A DNA stretch of 64,000 nt from an uncultured Pelagibacteraceae bacterium. Its GTDB lineage: Bacteria; Pseudomonadota; Alphaproteobacteria; Pelagibacterales; Pelagibacteraceae. The notes beneath the pieces were generated by a model. The model did not search any database, was not told where the DNA came from, and was given only the letters and a program-made list of their open reading frames with translations. Below are positions 12,875 through 23,953 of this stretch, in pieces. How positions within the stretch are numbered: position 1 is the first letter of the stretch; every line of letters begins with the position of its first letter. Made by a program: the position numbers and the translations under genes. The stretch spans positions 42,522-106,521 of the forward strand of contig CACISK010000005.1 in the NCBI GenBank assembly GCA_902589315.1. Reading direction: 5' to 3'.

Positions 12875-13584
12875 TGGACAATTTAGCATTAATTGGAAAA
12901 AAAATAGGAATGTCTAGAGAGTTTTTTAAAACTGGTCAGTCGGTTCCAGTTACTGTGTTAAAGATGGAAACTGGTAGAGTGATTAACATAATAAACAAAG
13001 AAAACCGTGGATATAGCGCAGTTCAAATAGGATTTGGTAAAATTAAAAACTCAAAATTAACCAAAGCTATGAAAGGTTATTTTGCAAAAAAAAATACAGA
13101 GCCAAAAAAAACTCTTAAAGAGTTTAGGTTAGAAAATACTGAGAATTTCAAAGAAGGAAATGAAATTGGATTAGAAATATTCGAAAATGTTAAGTTTGTT
13201 GATGTTAAATCTAAGACAATTGGTAAAGGTTTTGCAGGCGCAATGAAAAGACACAACTTTGGTGGCTTAAGAGCCACACATGGTGTCTCGATCTCTCACA
13301 GATCCCATGGTTCAACTGGACAAAGACAAGATCCAGGAAAAGTATTTAAAGGAAAAAAAATGGCTGGTCACATGGGGGATAAAATACGATCTATTCAAAA
13401 TATTGAGGTAATAAAAACAGATAGAGAAAATAATTTGTTATACTTGAAAGGCTCTATACCAGGATCAAAAAATACAGAAGTTTTAATTAGAAAATCCGTC
13501 AAAAATATTAATCGAATGTCATTAGATCAAAAAATAGAACAGATGGAAAAACAAAAAAAATCAGCTGATAAGAAGAAAAAATAA
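12874..13584 (+). CDS. rplC: 50S ribosomal protein L3
   Basis: LIGKKIGMSREF..., RATHGVSISHRSHGSTGQRQDPGKVFKGKKMAGHMG. Confidence 0.97.
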   Translation: MDNLALIGKKIGMSREFFKTGQSVPVTVLKMETGRVINIINKENRGYSAVQIGFGKIKNSKLTKAMKGYFAKKNTEPKKTLKEFRLENTENFKEGNEIGLEIFENVKFVDVKSKTIGKGFAGAMKRHNFGGLRATHGVSISHRSHGSTGQRQDPGKVFKGKKMAGHMGDKIRSIQNIEVIKTDRENNLLYLKGSIPGSKNTEVLIRKSVKNINRMSLDQKIEQMEKQKKSADKKKK

Positions 13585-14208
13585 ATGAAAATAGATAAAT
13601 TAAGTATTGATGGAAAAAAACAGAGCATAGAAGTGCTAGATAAAATTTTTAGTGCTAAAGTTAATAATCAATTAGTGAGTGGTGCTATCTATAAATTAAA
13701 TGCAAATTTAAAAAGCAGAAAAGCAAAGACAAAGCAAAGAAATGAAGTTACTGGCTCAACATCTAAAATATATTCCCAAAAAGGCACTGGTAATGCAAGA
13801 CACTCTAGTAAAAAAGCTCCCATTTTTGTAGGTGGTGGTGTTGCTCATGGACCAAAAGGTCAGGATAACTACAAAACTAGAAAGTTAAATAAGAGTGAAA
13901 AAAAAATGAGTATAGCCTCACTTATTACTGAAAAAAATAAATCAAACAACGTAATTATTTTTGATGACTTTGGAAAAAAAATTGAAAAAACAAAAGAAAT
14001 GTTTGATCTTTTAAATAAGTTTGATGCTAATAATTCACTGTTAATATTAGATACAAAGTCAAAAGATAACATACTAAGATCAACAAAAAATATTCCTAAT
14101 GTTAAATTAACAGACGCAAACCATTTTAGTGCATTTGATTTAGTTAAGTATAAAAAAATTATTTTTACTGAGAGTTCTATAAAAGAATTGGAGAAAAGGT
14201 ATCAATGA
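13585..14208 (+). CDS. rplD: 50S ribosomal protein L4
   Basis: GSTSKIYSQKGTGNARHSSKKAPIFVGGGVAHGPKG; S10 operon position. Confidence 0.96.
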   Translation: MKIDKLSIDGKKQSIEVLDKIFSAKVNNQLVSGAIYKLNANLKSRKAKTKQRNEVTGSTSKIYSQKGTGNARHSSKKAPIFVGGGVAHGPKGQDNYKTRKLNKSEKKMSIASLITEKNKSNNVIIFDDFGKKIEKTKEMFDLLNKFDANNSLLILDTKSKDNILRSTKNIPNVKLTDANHFSAFDLVKYKKIIFTESSIKELEKRYQ

Positions 14209-14501
14209 TGGACAAATTAAGTATATACGATAAAATTTTGTATCCTGTTGTAACCGAAAAATCTACAAATTTGTCGGAGCAAAATAAAATTATTTTTAAA
14301 GTCCCTTATAGTGCTAATAAAAAAACATTAAAAGGATCAATTGAAAAGATTTTTAAAGTAAACGTAACGAAAATTAATATTATTAATAAAAAAACACTAG
14401 TAAAATCAACTAGAGGAAAAAAAGTTAAAAAGAAAGGTTTTAAAAAAGCAATTATTACCCTTAAAAAGGGACAGAACATTGACTTAACAACAGGAATTTA
14501 A
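14205..14501 (+). CDS. rplW: 50S ribosomal protein L23
   Basis: YDKILYPVVTEKSTNLSEQNKIIFKVPYSANK; S10 operon position. Confidence 0.96.
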   Translation: MMDKLSIYDKILYPVVTEKSTNLSEQNKIIFKVPYSANKKTLKGSIEKIFKVNVTKINIINKKTLVKSTRGKKVKKKGFKKAIITLKKGQNIDLTTGI

Positions 14502-14504
14502 ATT

Positions 14505-15338
14505 ATGGCTTTAAAAACATTTAAACCTTATACAAAATCAACTCGAGGTACTATTTTAACAAGTAGAGAAGGATTATGGAAGGGAAAGCCTTATAAGCCG
14601 TTAACAAGTGCTAATTATTCTTCAAAGGGAAGGAATAATTATGGACGTATAACATCAAGAAATCACGGAGGTGGCCATAAACACAAATATAGAAAAATTG
14701 ATTTTTATAGAAAAAAGAATGATATGAAGGCAATTGTAGAAAGAATTGAATACGACCCAAATAGATCATGCCACATAATGTTGGTTAAATTTGAGGATAA
14801 TCAAAAATTTTATTATTTGGCTCCTCAAAAAATAAAAGTTGGAGATCAAGTACAAAATGGCGCTTCTTCAGAAATTAAAATTGGTAATTGCTTACCACTT
14901 CAAGACATTCCAGTGGGAATAGATATACATAATGTTGAAATTCAACCTGGCGCTGGTGGTAAAATAGCAAGAGCTGCTGGCTCATCAGTAATAATTTCTG
15001 GCATAGATGGGAATTATTCAATAATAAAAATGACATCAGGTGAAGTTCGAAAAATTGATTCAAGAGCATTAGCTACAATTGGAGTTTTGTCTAATCCAGA
15101 TCAAAAAAATATTAAAATTGGTAAAGCTGGTAGATCAAGATGGTTAGGAAGAAGACCACATACAAGGGGAGTTGTTAAAAATCCAGTAGATCACCCTCAT
15201 GGTGGTGGTGAAGGAAAATCAGCAGGAGGTAGACACCCAGTTTCTCCAACTGGTCAATCAGCTAAAGGATTAAAAACTCGAGATAATAAGAGAACTGATA
15301 AATTTATTATAAGAAGAAGAAAGAAGAAGAGAGCATAA
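14505..15338 (+). CDS. rplB: 50S ribosomal protein L2
   Basis: RNNYGRITSRNHGGGHKHKYRKIDF..., GVVKNPVDHPHGGGEGKSAGGRHPVSP. Confidence 0.98.
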   Translation: MALKTFKPYTKSTRGTILTSREGLWKGKPYKPLTSANYSSKGRNNYGRITSRNHGGGHKHKYRKIDFYRKKNDMKAIVERIEYDPNRSCHIMLVKFEDNQKFYYLAPQKIKVGDQVQNGASSEIKIGNCLPLQDIPVGIDIHNVEIQPGAGGKIARAAGSSVIISGIDGNYSIIKMTSGEVRKIDSRALATIGVLSNPDQKNIKIGKAGRSRWLGRRPHTRGVVKNPVDHPHGGGEGKSAGGRHPVSPTGQSAKGLKTRDNKRTDKFIIRRRKKKRA

Positions 15339-15341
15339 TTT

Positions 15342-15650
15342 ATGGCTAGATCTGTTTGGAAAGGACCATTTGTTGAAGAAAGTTTAATCAAGAAAGTAGA
15401 GAAGATTAAAAATGATCCTAATAAAAAACCAATTAAAACCTGGTCTAGGAAATCTACAATTATACCTGACTTCGTAGGCTTCAGTTTTTTAATTTATAAT
15501 GGAAAAAAATTTATACCGATCACTGTATCTGAAGACATGGTTGGACACAAATTTGGAGAATTTGCCCCAACAAGACAATTTTTTGGTCATACACCGGCTG
15601 ATAAAAAAGCTAAAGTAGAGGGCGGGGCAAAAGGAGCTGATAAGAAATAA
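15342..15650 (+). CDS. rpsS: 30S ribosomal protein S19
   Basis: [15 protein letters not shown]...[14 protein letters not shown]...[11 protein letters not shown]. Confidence 0.98.
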   Translation: MARSVWKGPFVEESLIKKVEKIKNDPNKKPIKTWSRKSTIIPDFVGFSFLIYNGKKFIPITVSEDMVGHKFGEFAPTRQFFGHTPADKKAKVEGGAKGADKK

Positions 15651-15652
15651 AA

Positions 15653-16048
15653 ATGAGCAAAAAGAAAGACATAGAATTAAAACAAGTTAGATCAATTAAT
15701 AAGAATGTAAGATCTAGTGTAAGAAAATTGCAACCAATTCTTAAATCTATAGTGGGTAAAAAAGTTGAAATTGCGATCAGAGATTTATCTTTTTCTGAGA
15801 AAAGAATTTCTAAAGATGTTAGAAAAACAATTTCATCTGCTATTGCAAATGCTGAAAATAATTTTCAATATGATATTGATAATTTAGTAGTTAAAGAAGC
15901 TTTCTGTGGAAAGCAGGTAATAATGAAAAGATTTAGAGCAAGAGCAAAAGGGAGAGCAGCAGAAATTATGAAACCATACTCAAATGTAACAATTATTTTG
16001 AGTGAACAAATGAAACAAAAAGAGAAGGAACATGGGACAAAAAGTTAA
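15653..16048 (+). CDS. rplV: 50S ribosomal protein L22
   Basis: Position between S19 and S3; [28 protein letters not shown]. Confidence 0.95.
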   Translation: MSKKKDIELKQVRSINKNVRSSVRKLQPILKSIVGKKVEIAIRDLSFSEKRISKDVRKTISSAIANAENNFQYDIDNLVVKEAFCGKQVIMKRFRARAKGRAAEIMKPYSNVTIILSEQMKQKEKEHGTKS

Positions 16049-16691
16049 TCCGGTGGGCTTAAGATTGGGAATCAACAGAGGTTGGGATTCCGTATGGTAT
16101 GCAAAAAAACAAGATTACGGAAGATATTTAATTGAAGATTTTAAAATAAGGGAATTTATCAAAAAAAATGTAATTAACTCTGGAGTTTCAAAGGTAATGA
16201 TTGAAAGATCAGCAAAAAAATGTTTCGTAACTATCTATACCTCAAGACCCGGCTTTGTTATTGGAAAAAAAGGAAGCGATATAGAAAAAATTAAAGGAAA
16301 TCTATCAAAACTAACTGATAATGAAATAGTTTTGAATATAAAAGAGGTAAAAAAGCCAGAGACTAATTCATTTCTAGTGGCAGAAAACATAGCTCAACAA
16401 TTAGTTAAACGTGTCTCCTACAGACGAGCAATGAAAAGAGCAATGCAATCAGCTTTAAGATTGGGAGCCAAGGGAATAAAAGTGTCTTGTAGTGGAAGAT
16501 TGGGTGGCAACGAGATTGCTAGAACAGAATGGTTAAGAGATGGGAGTATCCCATCACATACTTTAAGAGCTGACATAGATTATGCTGAAGCCGAAGCTCT
16601 TACAACATATGGAATAATTGGAATTAAAGTTTGGATTTATAAAGGAGAGATATTTACAAAAGAATTTAGTCAGGAAAGGAATAAGAAATAG
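16032..16691 (+). CDS. rpsC: 30S ribosomal protein S3
   Basis: [26 protein letters not shown] motif [13 protein letters not shown]. Confidence 0.98.
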   Translation: MGQKVNPVGLRLGINRGWDSVWYAKKQDYGRYLIEDFKIREFIKKNVINSGVSKVMIERSAKKCFVTIYTSRPGFVIGKKGSDIEKIKGNLSKLTDNEIVLNIKEVKKPETNSFLVAENIAQQLVKRVSYRRAMKRAMQSALRLGAKGIKVSCSGRLGGNEIARTEWLRDGSIPSHTLRADIDYAEAEALTTYGIIGIKVWIYKGEIFTKEFSQERNKK

Positions 16692-16693
16692 CA

Positions 16694-17101
16694 ATGTTGC
16701 AACCAACAAGAACAAAATTTAGAAAAGCTCACAAAGGTAGAATTCATGGAAATGCATCGCGATGCAACTTAATGAACTACGGTGCATTTGGACTAAAAGC
16801 AATACAACCTGAAAGAATAATTTCAAGACAAATAGAGGCGGCAAGAGTGGCGTTAACAAGACACATGAAAAGACAAGGAAGAGTTTGGACTAGAATGTTT
16901 CCGAATATTCCAGTTTCAAAAAAACCAACCGAGGTAAGAATGGGTAAAGGAAAAGGTTCACCTGAGTATTGGGCATGTAGGGTTAAACCAGGCAGAATTC
17001 TTTTTGAAGTTGATGGAGTATCAGAAGAAATTGCAAGAGAGGCTTTATATAAAGCATCCGCAAAGCTCCCAATAAAATGTAAGTTTATAAAGAGAATTTA
17101 A
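16694..17101 (+). CDS. rplP: 50S ribosomal protein L16
   Basis: [19 protein letters not shown]...[23 protein letters not shown]. Confidence 0.98.
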   Translation: MLQPTRTKFRKAHKGRIHGNASRCNLMNYGAFGLKAIQPERIISRQIEAARVALTRHMKRQGRVWTRMFPNIPVSKKPTEVRMGKGKGSPEYWACRVKPGRILFEVDGVSEEIAREALYKASAKLPIKCKFIKRI

Positions 17102-17290
17102 ATGAAAAAAAGCGATATAAAAAAACTAACTAGGGACCAAGCGTTGAAAGATATAGAAAAATTTAAAAAAGATTTATTTAATTTTAGATTTCAAAAAATT
17201 AATGGTCAAATAAAGAGTCCTTCTAAAATTAGTGAGACTAAAAAAAATATTGCTAGATTAAAAACATTAATAGTGAGAAAAGATGCCTAA
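17102..17290 (+). CDS. rpmC: 50S ribosomal protein L29
   Basis: 62 aa, L29-like; between L16 and S17. Confidence 0.93.
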   Translation: MKKSDIKKLTRDQALKDIEKFKKDLFNFRFQKINGQIKSPSKISETKKNIARLKTLIVRKDA

Positions 17291-17519
17291 AAAAACATTA
17301 GATGGAGTTGTCATAAGCGATAAACCGAACAAAACTATTACAGTTCTAGTTGAAAGAAAATATCAACACCCTGTATTAAAAAAAGTAATTAAAGCAAGAA
17401 AGAAATACAGCGTACATGATGAAGAAAATAAATATAAAAATGGTGATAAGGTAACAATACAAGAATGCAAACCATATTCTAAATCAAAAAAATTTGAAGT
17501 GATTGGAGCAAGTAAATGA
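17283..17519 (+). CDS. rpsQ: 30S ribosomal protein S17
   Basis: [59 protein letters not shown]. Confidence 0.97.
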   Translation: MPKKTLDGVVISDKPNKTITVLVERKYQHPVLKKVIKARKKYSVHDEENKYKNGDKVTIQECKPYSKSKKFEVIGASK

Positions 17520-17884
17520 TACAAGTGCAAACAGAGTTATTTGTTGCTGATAACACAGGAGCAAAAAAGATAGAATGTATTAAAGTTTTGGGTGGTTCCA
17601 AAAGAAGATATGCAAGTATAGGTGATACTATTGTTGTTGCTGTAAAAGAAGCAATACCAAAAGGTAAAGTTAAAAAAGGTGCAGTTCATAAAGCAGTTGT
17701 TGTAAGAGTGAAAAAAGGCATTCACAGAAATGATGGATCGAAAGTAAAATTTGATAATAATGCAGCAGTGCTTACAGATGACAAAGGAGAACCAATGGGA
17801 ACAAGGATATTTGGACCTGTAACTAGAGAGCTAAGAAATAGAGGGCAAATGAAAATAATTTCTTTAGCACCAGAGGTTTTATAA
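17516..17884 (+). CDS. rplN: 50S ribosomal protein L14
   Basis: [37 protein letters not shown]. Confidence 0.98.
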   Translation: MIQVQTELFVADNTGAKKIECIKVLGGSKRRYASIGDTIVVAVKEAIPKGKVKKGAVHKAVVVRVKKGIHRNDGSKVKFDNNAAVLTDDKGEPMGTRIFGPVTRELRNRGQMKIISLAPEVL

Positions 17885-18123
17885 TGATTAAAAAAGGTAT
17901 CAAAGTAAAAATACTAAGTGGTAAAGATAAAAATAAAGACGGTGATGTCATTGAGATAGATAGAAAAAATAATAGAGCAAAGGTCAAAGGAATTAATATG
18001 GTAAAAAAACATGTAAAAACTACCAAAGAAAAAAAAGGCGGTATTATATCAAAAGAAAATTTTATCCATATTTCAAATTTAGTAGTATTTGATAAAAAAT
18101 CTAAAAGTGAGGCTAAAAAATAA
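17884..18123 (+). CDS. rplX: 50S ribosomal protein L24
   Basis: [42 protein letters not shown] motif and position. Confidence 0.95.
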   Translation: MIKKGIKVKILSGKDKNKDGDVIEIDRKNNRAKVKGINMVKKHVKTTKEKKGGIISKENFIHISNLVVFDKKSKSEAKK

Positions 18124-18677
18124 TGATACCTAGATTGAAGCAATCTATAGCTAATGAAATAGAACCAGCATTGAAAGAAAAATTTGGTTATAAAAATTTG
18201 TTCATGGGCCCCAGGATACAAAAAATAGTTTTAAATATGGGCTTAGGTCTAGATGGCAATGATCAAAAAATATTAAAATCTTGCCAAGAAGATATGGCCA
18301 ATATTACTGGTCAAATGCCTGTAGTTACAAAATTTAAAAAATCTATTGCAAACTTTAAAACCAGAAAAAATACTAATTCTGGCTTAAAGGTAACATTAAG
18401 AAAAAATAAAATGTATGAATTTATAGATAGATTAACTAATATTGCATTGCCAAGAATTAAAGATTTCAGAGGATTAAATCCAAATGGTTTTGATAAATAT
18501 GGGAATTATACTTTTGGTGTTAAAGAACATATTATATTTCCAGAAGTTAATTTTGACAAAGTGGATAAGATTAGAGGTTTAGATATAACTATTGTTATTA
18601 AATCTCAAAAAAAGGAACATAGTTACGAATTATTAAAACATTTAAATTTTCCATTTAAAGAAACAAGGAGCAATTAA
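18123..18677 (+). CDS. rplE: 50S ribosomal protein L5
   Basis: IVLNMGLG...[19 protein letters not shown]...[13 protein letters not shown]. Confidence 0.97.
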   Translation: MIPRLKQSIANEIEPALKEKFGYKNLFMGPRIQKIVLNMGLGLDGNDQKILKSCQEDMANITGQMPVVTKFKKSIANFKTRKNTNSGLKVTLRKNKMYEFIDRLTNIALPRIKDFRGLNPNGFDKYGNYTFGVKEHIIFPEVNFDKVDKIRGLDITIVIKSQKKEHSYELLKHLNFPFKETRSN

Positions 18678-18982
18678 TGGCAAAAATGAGCGCGATAAAT
18701 AAAAATAATAGGAGAATTAAACTTTCAGATAAATATTACAAAAAAAGAATGCAATTAAAAAAAATAATAATGAATAAAAAAATATCCTTAGAGGAAAGAT
18801 TTAAAGCTCAACAAAAATTATCAAAATTACCAAGAAATTCTGCAAAAGTAAGAGTAATGAATAGATGTCAAATAACTGGAAGACCTCATGGCGTTTATAG
18901 AAAATTAAAAATTTCAAGAATAGCTCTTAGACAATTAGGATTAGAGGGTAAAATCCCAGGAATGGTAAAATCTAGCTGGTAG
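18677..18982 (+). CDS. rpsN: 30S ribosomal protein S14
   Basis: [45 protein letters not shown]. Confidence 0.97.
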   Translation: MAKMSAINKNNRRIKLSDKYYKKRMQLKKIIMNKKISLEERFKAQQKLSKLPRNSAKVRVMNRCQITGRPHGVYRKLKISRIALRQLGLEGKIPGMVKSSW

Positions 18983-18992
18983 AAAGGAAAAT

Positions 18993-19385
18993 ATGAGTTT
19001 AAGTGATCCAATAGGTGATATGTTAGCAAGAATAAAAAATGCTCAAGAGAGAAATCACAGCAAAGTTTCTCTACCATCATCTAAATTTAAAGCTAAAATT
19101 GCTGATGTTTTAAAATCTGAAGGTTATATTATTGATTACAAAATAAATGAAGATAAAAAACCTTCTATTGAAATTAATTTAAAATATAATTCTGGAAATC
19201 CAGTCATAAATACTATTGAAAGAGTATCAAAACCAGGAAGACGAATTTTCTCAAGTGCTAGCAGTTTACCCAAAATTAATAATGGCCTTGGTATAGCTAT
19301 TGTTTCAACACCTCAGGGCGTGATGACAGATGTAGATGCAAGAAAGAAAAAATTGGGTGGAGAAATTATTTGTAAGGTATTTTAA
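18993..19385 (+). CDS. rpsH: 30S ribosomal protein S8
   Basis: MSLSDPIGDMLARIKNAQ...GGEIICKVF. Confidence 0.98.
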   Translation: MSLSDPIGDMLARIKNAQERNHSKVSLPSSKFKAKIADVLKSEGYIIDYKINEDKKPSIEINLKYNSGNPVINTIERVSKPGRRIFSSASSLPKINNGLGIAIVSTPQGVMTDVDARKKKLGGEIICKVF

Positions 19386-19924
19386 TGTCTAAAATAGGTA
19401 AAATAAATATTCCAATACCAGAAAAAGTCAAAGTTTTATTGACTGGTAGTACTATAAATGTTGAAGGGCCTTTAGGCAAACAGTCTCTAGATATAGATTT
19501 AGAAATGTTTGATTTAAATATTAATGAAGGAAAAGATATTTCAATTAAACCTAAAAAACTAAATGATAATTCAAAAAGATTGTGGGGCATGAATAGAAGT
19601 TTGCTAAATAATGCCATAGTTGGAACTAGCAGTGGATATGAAAAAATTTTAGAGTTAACAGGTGTCGGATTTAGAGCGGCTTTAAAAGGTAAAATTTTAA
19701 ACATGCAGTTAGGTTTTAGCCACGATATTAATTTTGAAATTCCAGAAGGAATAAAAATTGCTGTTGAAAAACAAACAATCTTAAAAATTACTGGATCAGA
19801 TAAACAAAAAGTTGGAATGGTTGCATCTCAAATTAAAAGCATAAGACCGCCCGAGCCATATAAGGGCAAAGGAATTAAAGAAAAAGGTCAATATATACTT
19901 AGAAAAGAAGGCAAGAAAAAATAA
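19385..19924 (+). CDS. rplF: 50S ribosomal protein L6
   Basis: [17 protein letters not shown]...[26 protein letters not shown]. Confidence 0.97.
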   Translation: MSKIGKINIPIPEKVKVLLTGSTINVEGPLGKQSLDIDLEMFDLNINEGKDISIKPKKLNDNSKRLWGMNRSLLNNAIVGTSSGYEKILELTGVGFRAALKGKILNMQLGFSHDINFEIPEGIKIAVEKQTILKITGSDKQKVGMVASQIKSIRPPEPYKGKGIKEKGQYILRKEGKKK

Positions 19925-20274
19925 TGAAACTTAACACAATAGAAAGAAAAAGATTCAGGATTAGGAAAAAACTTAAGAAAGTGTCTACAGATAGGTATAG
20001 ATTAAGTGTTTCAAGATCATCAAAAAACATAAGTGCCCAAATAATTGATGACACTAAAAATATAACATTAGTGTCGGCTTCATCCATAGATAAAGAAATA
20101 AAAGGACAAAAAAAGAGTAAGTCAGAAATATCAACTATAGTTGCTCAATTATTAGCAAAAAAAGCAAACGAAAAAAATATAAAAAAAATTTATTTTGATA
20201 GAGGTATTTTTAAATACCATGGAAGAGTAAAAATATTTGCAGAAACTTTAAGGAAAAATGGATTGGAATTTTAA
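19924..20274 (+). CDS. rplR: 50S ribosomal protein L18
   Basis: [18 protein letters not shown]...[27 protein letters not shown]. Confidence 0.96.
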   Translation: MKLNTIERKRFRIRKKLKKVSTDRYRLSVSRSSKNISAQIIDDTKNITLVSASSIDKEIKGQKKSKSEISTIVAQLLAKKANEKNIKKIYFDRGIFKYHGRVKIFAETLRKNGLEF

Positions 20275-20277
20275 GTT

Positions 20278-20778
20278 ATGGAAAAAAATACAGAATTTGT
20301 AGAGAAATTAGTTCATATTAATAGAATAACAAAAGTAGTTAAAGGTGGAAGAAGATTCGGTTTTTCTGCATTGGTTGTTGTAGGTAATCAAAATGGAAAA
20401 ATTGGAATTGCTCATGCTAAAGCAAAACAAGTCCCAGATGCAATAAAAAAAGCAAATGAATTAGCAAGAAGAAAATTAATTCAAATACCTTTAAGAGATG
20501 GAAGAACTATTCATCATGATATTTATGGAAAAGATGGTGCTGGCAAAATTAAATTAAGATCAGCTCCTAAAGGTACGGGAATTATTGCTGGTGGACCTGT
20601 AAGGGCTGTATGCGAAGTTCTTGGAATTAAAGATATAGTGGCTAAATCATTAGGCACTGCAAATCCTCACAATGTAATTAGAGCATGCATTAAAGCTTTA
20701 TCAAAACAAAATTCACCAAAAAATATTTCTAACTTAAGAAATAAAAAAATTTCAGAGATAATTGAGAAGAGAGGATAA
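20278..20778 (+). CDS. rpsE: 30S ribosomal protein S5
   Basis: LVHINRITKVVKGGRRFGFSALVVVGNQNGKIG...APKGTGIIAGGPVRAVCEVLG. Confidence 0.98.
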   Translation: MEKNTEFVEKLVHINRITKVVKGGRRFGFSALVVVGNQNGKIGIAHAKAKQVPDAIKKANELARRKLIQIPLRDGRTIHHDIYGKDGAGKIKLRSAPKGTGIIAGGPVRAVCEVLGIKDIVAKSLGTANPHNVIRACIKALSKQNSPKNISNLRNKKISEIIEKRG

Positions 20779-21239
20779 TGACAACTTTAAATACACTAAA
20801 TAATTTAAAAACAAAAAAAATTCGTGTTGGTAGAGGTATTGGTTCTGGAAAAGGTAAAACTTCAGGTAGAGGAGTAAAAGGGCAAAAATCTAGATCTGGT
20901 GTTGCGATAAAAAGTTTTGAGGGCGGACAAATGCCTTTATATCGAAGATTACCTAAGAGAGGTTTTAACTCAATTAAAAAGAAAGATATAGCTGTAATAA
21001 ATTTAAATGACATACAAAAACTAATTGACTCAAAAAAAATTATTAGCGACTCTAAAATAAATATTGATGCTTTAAAAAAAGCAAACATCTTTCGAAAATC
21101 AATCAACAAATTTAAAGTTTTATCAAATGGTGAGCTAAATACCAAAATTGATATTGAAGCTGATTACGCCTCAAAAATTGCTAAAGAAAAAATTGAAAAA
21201 GCTGGTGGGCAAATTACTCTTAAAAATCAATCTAAATAA
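20778..21239 (+). CDS. rplO: 50S ribosomal protein L15
   Basis: RVGRGIGSGKGKTSGRGVKGQKSRSGV...FEGGQMPLYRRLPKRGF. Confidence 0.97.
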   Translation: MTTLNTLNNLKTKKIRVGRGIGSGKGKTSGRGVKGQKSRSGVAIKSFEGGQMPLYRRLPKRGFNSIKKKDIAVINLNDIQKLIDSKKIISDSKINIDALKKANIFRKSINKFKVLSNGELNTKIDIEADYASKIAKEKIEKAGGQITLKNQSK

Positions 21240-22519
21240 TGAGTGCATCATCCCAATCTAATGATTTAAGAAATAGAATTTTATTTACATTATTTGTTCT
21301 AGCTGTTTATAGACTTGGAACATTTGTTCCTCTTCCTGGTATAGACCCAGAGCAACTACAAGTAATGATGGAAGGAAATCAAAAAGGGTTACTAGGCATG
21401 TTCAATGTATTTGCTGGAGGTGCTGTTAGTAGGATGGCTATCTTTGCATTAGGAATAATGCCATATATTTCATCATCAATTATTGTGCAACTGTTAACAG
21501 GTGTCTCTGAATATTTTAAAAATTTAAAAGCCCAAGGAGAAATAGGTAGACAAAAAATAACTCAGATAACAAGATATGGAACTGTTTTATTGGCAACAAT
21601 ACAAGGTTATGGATTAGCTGTAGGTTTAGAATCATCAGCAGATTTGGTTATAAATCCTGGAATATTTTTTAAGATTTCAACAGTAACTACAATTGTTGCT
21701 GGTACAATTTTTTTAATGTGGTTAGGTGAGCAAATTACTCAAAGAGGTATTGGAAATGGTATATCTCTAATTATCTTTTCTGGAATTGTAGCAGAAATAC
21801 CTAGAGCTTTGGTGACAACTTTTGAACTCGGAAGAACAGGAGCCATTTCAACTTTAATGATAATTTTTATATTTTTATTATTAGTTGCAACAATTATGTT
21901 TATAGTTTTTATGGAACGAGCTCTAAGAAAAATCCTTATAAATTATCCAAAAAGACAAATGGGTAATAAAATGTACGGTGGAGATTCATCTCATTTGCCA
22001 TTAAAAATAAACTCTGCTGGAGTAATACCAGCTATTTTTGCATCAGCATTACTACTATTGCCAGTGACATTCTCAAATTTTAATGTTTCTCAAAATGAAA
22101 CATTCTTAAATATTTCATCATATTTTTCTCAAGGGCAACCTCTTTACATGTTATTATATGCATCGGGGATAATATTTTTTACTTTCTTTTACACATCAAT
22201 AACTTTTAATCCGACTGAAACTGCTGAAAATTTAAGAAAATATGGTGGATTTATACCTGGAATAAGACCCGGAGAAAGTACAGCAATTTATATTGATACA
22301 ATCTTGACAAGACTTACAACTATAGGAGCTTTATATCTTGCATTAGTGTGTTTGATGCCTGAATTTTTAATTGCAAATTATCCTATTCCTTTTTACCTAG
22401 GAGGTGCATCAGTTTTAATTGTGGTTGTTGTTGCAATTGATACTGTTACACAAATTCAAACAAGAATGATGAGTTCTCAATATGAGCAACTTATAAAAAA
22501 AACAAAATTTGGAAAATAA
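21239..22519 (+). CDS. secY: Preprotein translocase subunit SecY
   Basis: RILFTLFVLAVYRLGTFVPLPGID...; 426 aa multi-pass; spc operon position. Confidence 0.98.
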   Translation: MSASSQSNDLRNRILFTLFVLAVYRLGTFVPLPGIDPEQLQVMMEGNQKGLLGMFNVFAGGAVSRMAIFALGIMPYISSSIIVQLLTGVSEYFKNLKAQGEIGRQKITQITRYGTVLLATIQGYGLAVGLESSADLVINPGIFFKISTVTTIVAGTIFLMWLGEQITQRGIGNGISLIIFSGIVAEIPRALVTTFELGRTGAISTLMIIFIFLLLVATIMFIVFMERALRKILINYPKRQMGNKMYGGDSSHLPLKINSAGVIPAIFASALLLLPVTFSNFNVSQNETFLNISSYFSQGQPLYMLLYASGIIFFTFFYTSITFNPTETAENLRKYGGFIPGIRPGESTAIYIDTILTRLTTIGALYLALVCLMPEFLIANYPIPFYLGGASVLIVVVVAIDTVTQIQTRMMSSQYEQLIKKTKFGK

Positions 22520-23083
22520 GTGAATATTGTATTATTTGGTCCTCCAGGTGCTGGTAAAGGAACTCAAGCCAAATATCTCGTTAAAAAATTAAATGGTTAT
22601 CAAATTTCTACTGGAGATATATTAAGAGATGAAATTAAAAAAGATACAGTTATTGGAAGACAAATAATTAATAATATGAACGAAGGTAAATTTGTTAGCG
22701 ATGAAATAGTAAATAATCTTTTAAAAAATCATGTTTTTGATGCCAAAAAAAAAGAAAAATTAATTTTTGATGGATATCCTAGATCTTTAAATCAGGCTAA
22801 AAATTTAGATATTTTACTAAATAAATCTAATCAAAAAATAAATCATATTTTTTTTTTAAATGTAAATAAAGAAACAATAATAAAAAGAATTGAAAAAAGA
22901 AAAATTTTGGAAGAAAGAACAGATGATAATTTAGATACCATATTAAAGAGATATGATACTTACATAGACACAACTAAACCTGTTTTAAATTACTATTCTA
23001 AAAATTCAAATTTTCATGAGATTGACGGTGCTATGGAAATTGATCAAATAACTAGGAAAATTGAGGGTTTTCTGAATGTTTAA
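22520..23083 (+). CDS. adk: Adenylate kinase
   Basis: NIVLFGPPGAGKGTQAKYLV, DGYPRSLNQA; GTG start. Confidence 0.97.
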   Translation: MNIVLFGPPGAGKGTQAKYLVKKLNGYQISTGDILRDEIKKDTVIGRQIINNMNEGKFVSDEIVNNLLKNHVFDAKKKEKLIFDGYPRSLNQAKNLDILLNKSNQKINHIFFLNVNKETIIKRIEKRKILEERTDDNLDTILKRYDTYIDTTKPVLNYYSKNSNFHEIDGAMEIDQITRKIEGFLNV

Positions 23084-23087
23084 GACA

Positions 23088-23115
23088 TTGACTTTGACTA
23101 ATCTTCTTATATAAA
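23088..23115 (+). promoter_or_regulatory. Candidate promoter upstream of rpsM (TTGACT 23088-23093, 16-nt spacer, TATAAA 23110-23115)
   Basis: Near-consensus hexamers in the 55-nt adk-rpsM gap, 23 nt before the rpsM ATG. Confidence 0.45.
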
Positions 23116-23138
23116 AGGCACAATTTATCACAAAAATT

Positions 23139-23522
23139 ATGGCTCGTATTGCAGGTGTAAACATACCACAAAATAAATTAGTTCATATTGGACTCACTTA
23201 TATTTATGGTATTGGAAATAAATTTTCCCAACAAATATGCTCTGATTTAGAAATTCCTAAATCGAAAAGAGTTAACGAATTGACCGACGACCAAATATTA
23301 AAAATTAGAGAATATATAGATCAAAAATTTACTGTTGAGGGAGATTTGCGAAGAGAGACTTCTCTTAGTATTAAAAGATTAATTGATCTTGCAACTTATA
23401 GAGGGTCAAGGCATAGAAAAAAATTACCAGTAAGAGGACAAAGAACAAGATGTAATTCAAGAACAAGAAAAGGAAAAGCAATTGCAATTGCTGGTAAAAA
23501 GTTAACACCACTTAAAAAATAA
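23139..23522 (+). CDS. rpsM: 30S ribosomal protein S13
   Basis: [26 protein letters not shown]...[22 protein letters not shown]. Confidence 0.98.
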   Translation: MARIAGVNIPQNKLVHIGLTYIYGIGNKFSQQICSDLEIPKSKRVNELTDDQILKIREYIDQKFTVEGDLRRETSLSIKRLIDLATYRGSRHRKKLPVRGQRTRCNSRTRKGKAIAIAGKKLTPLKK

Positions 23523-23953
23523 TGAAAAAAGAAGATACAGAGAATAAAGAAATAAAAAAAACGTCAAAAAAAAGTTCTTATTCGAAAAAGAAAAAAGGAA
23601 AAAAAAATATTTTGAATGGTATCGCTTACGTGCAGTCAACATTCAATAACACAATAGTCTCAATAGCAGATACTAATGGCAATGTTGTTTCATGGGCATC
23701 AGCTGGGCAAAAAGGTTTTAAAGGATCTAGAAAATCAACGCCATATGCTGCTCAAGTTGCTGCTGACGCTGCAGCCGCTAAAGCATTAGAAGTTGGAATG
23801 AAAATTTTATCAGTGGAAGTAAAAGGCCCAGGTTCTGGAAGAGAGACAGCTTTAAGAGCACTACAAGCTAGAGGATTTAAAATAATATCAATAAAAGACA
23901 CAACACCTATGCCACATAATGGTACAAGACCACCAAAAAAAAGGAGAGTTTAA
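23522..23953 (+). CDS. rpsK: 30S ribosomal protein S11 (Lys-rich N-terminal extension)
   Basis: [46 protein letters not shown]. Confidence 0.97.
   Translation: MKKEDTENKEIKKTSKKSSYSKKKKGKKNILNGIAYVQSTFNNTIVSIADTNGNVVSWASAGQKGFKGSRKSTPYAAQVAADAAAAKALEVGMKILSVEVKGPGSGRETALRALQARGFKIISIKDTTPMPHNGTRPPKKRRV

Noticed and set aside
23084-23138. Loss of rpmJ (L36) next to secY/rpsM
   Set aside because: rpmJ is commonly located elsewhere in alphaproteobacteria, so its absence here is not informative.
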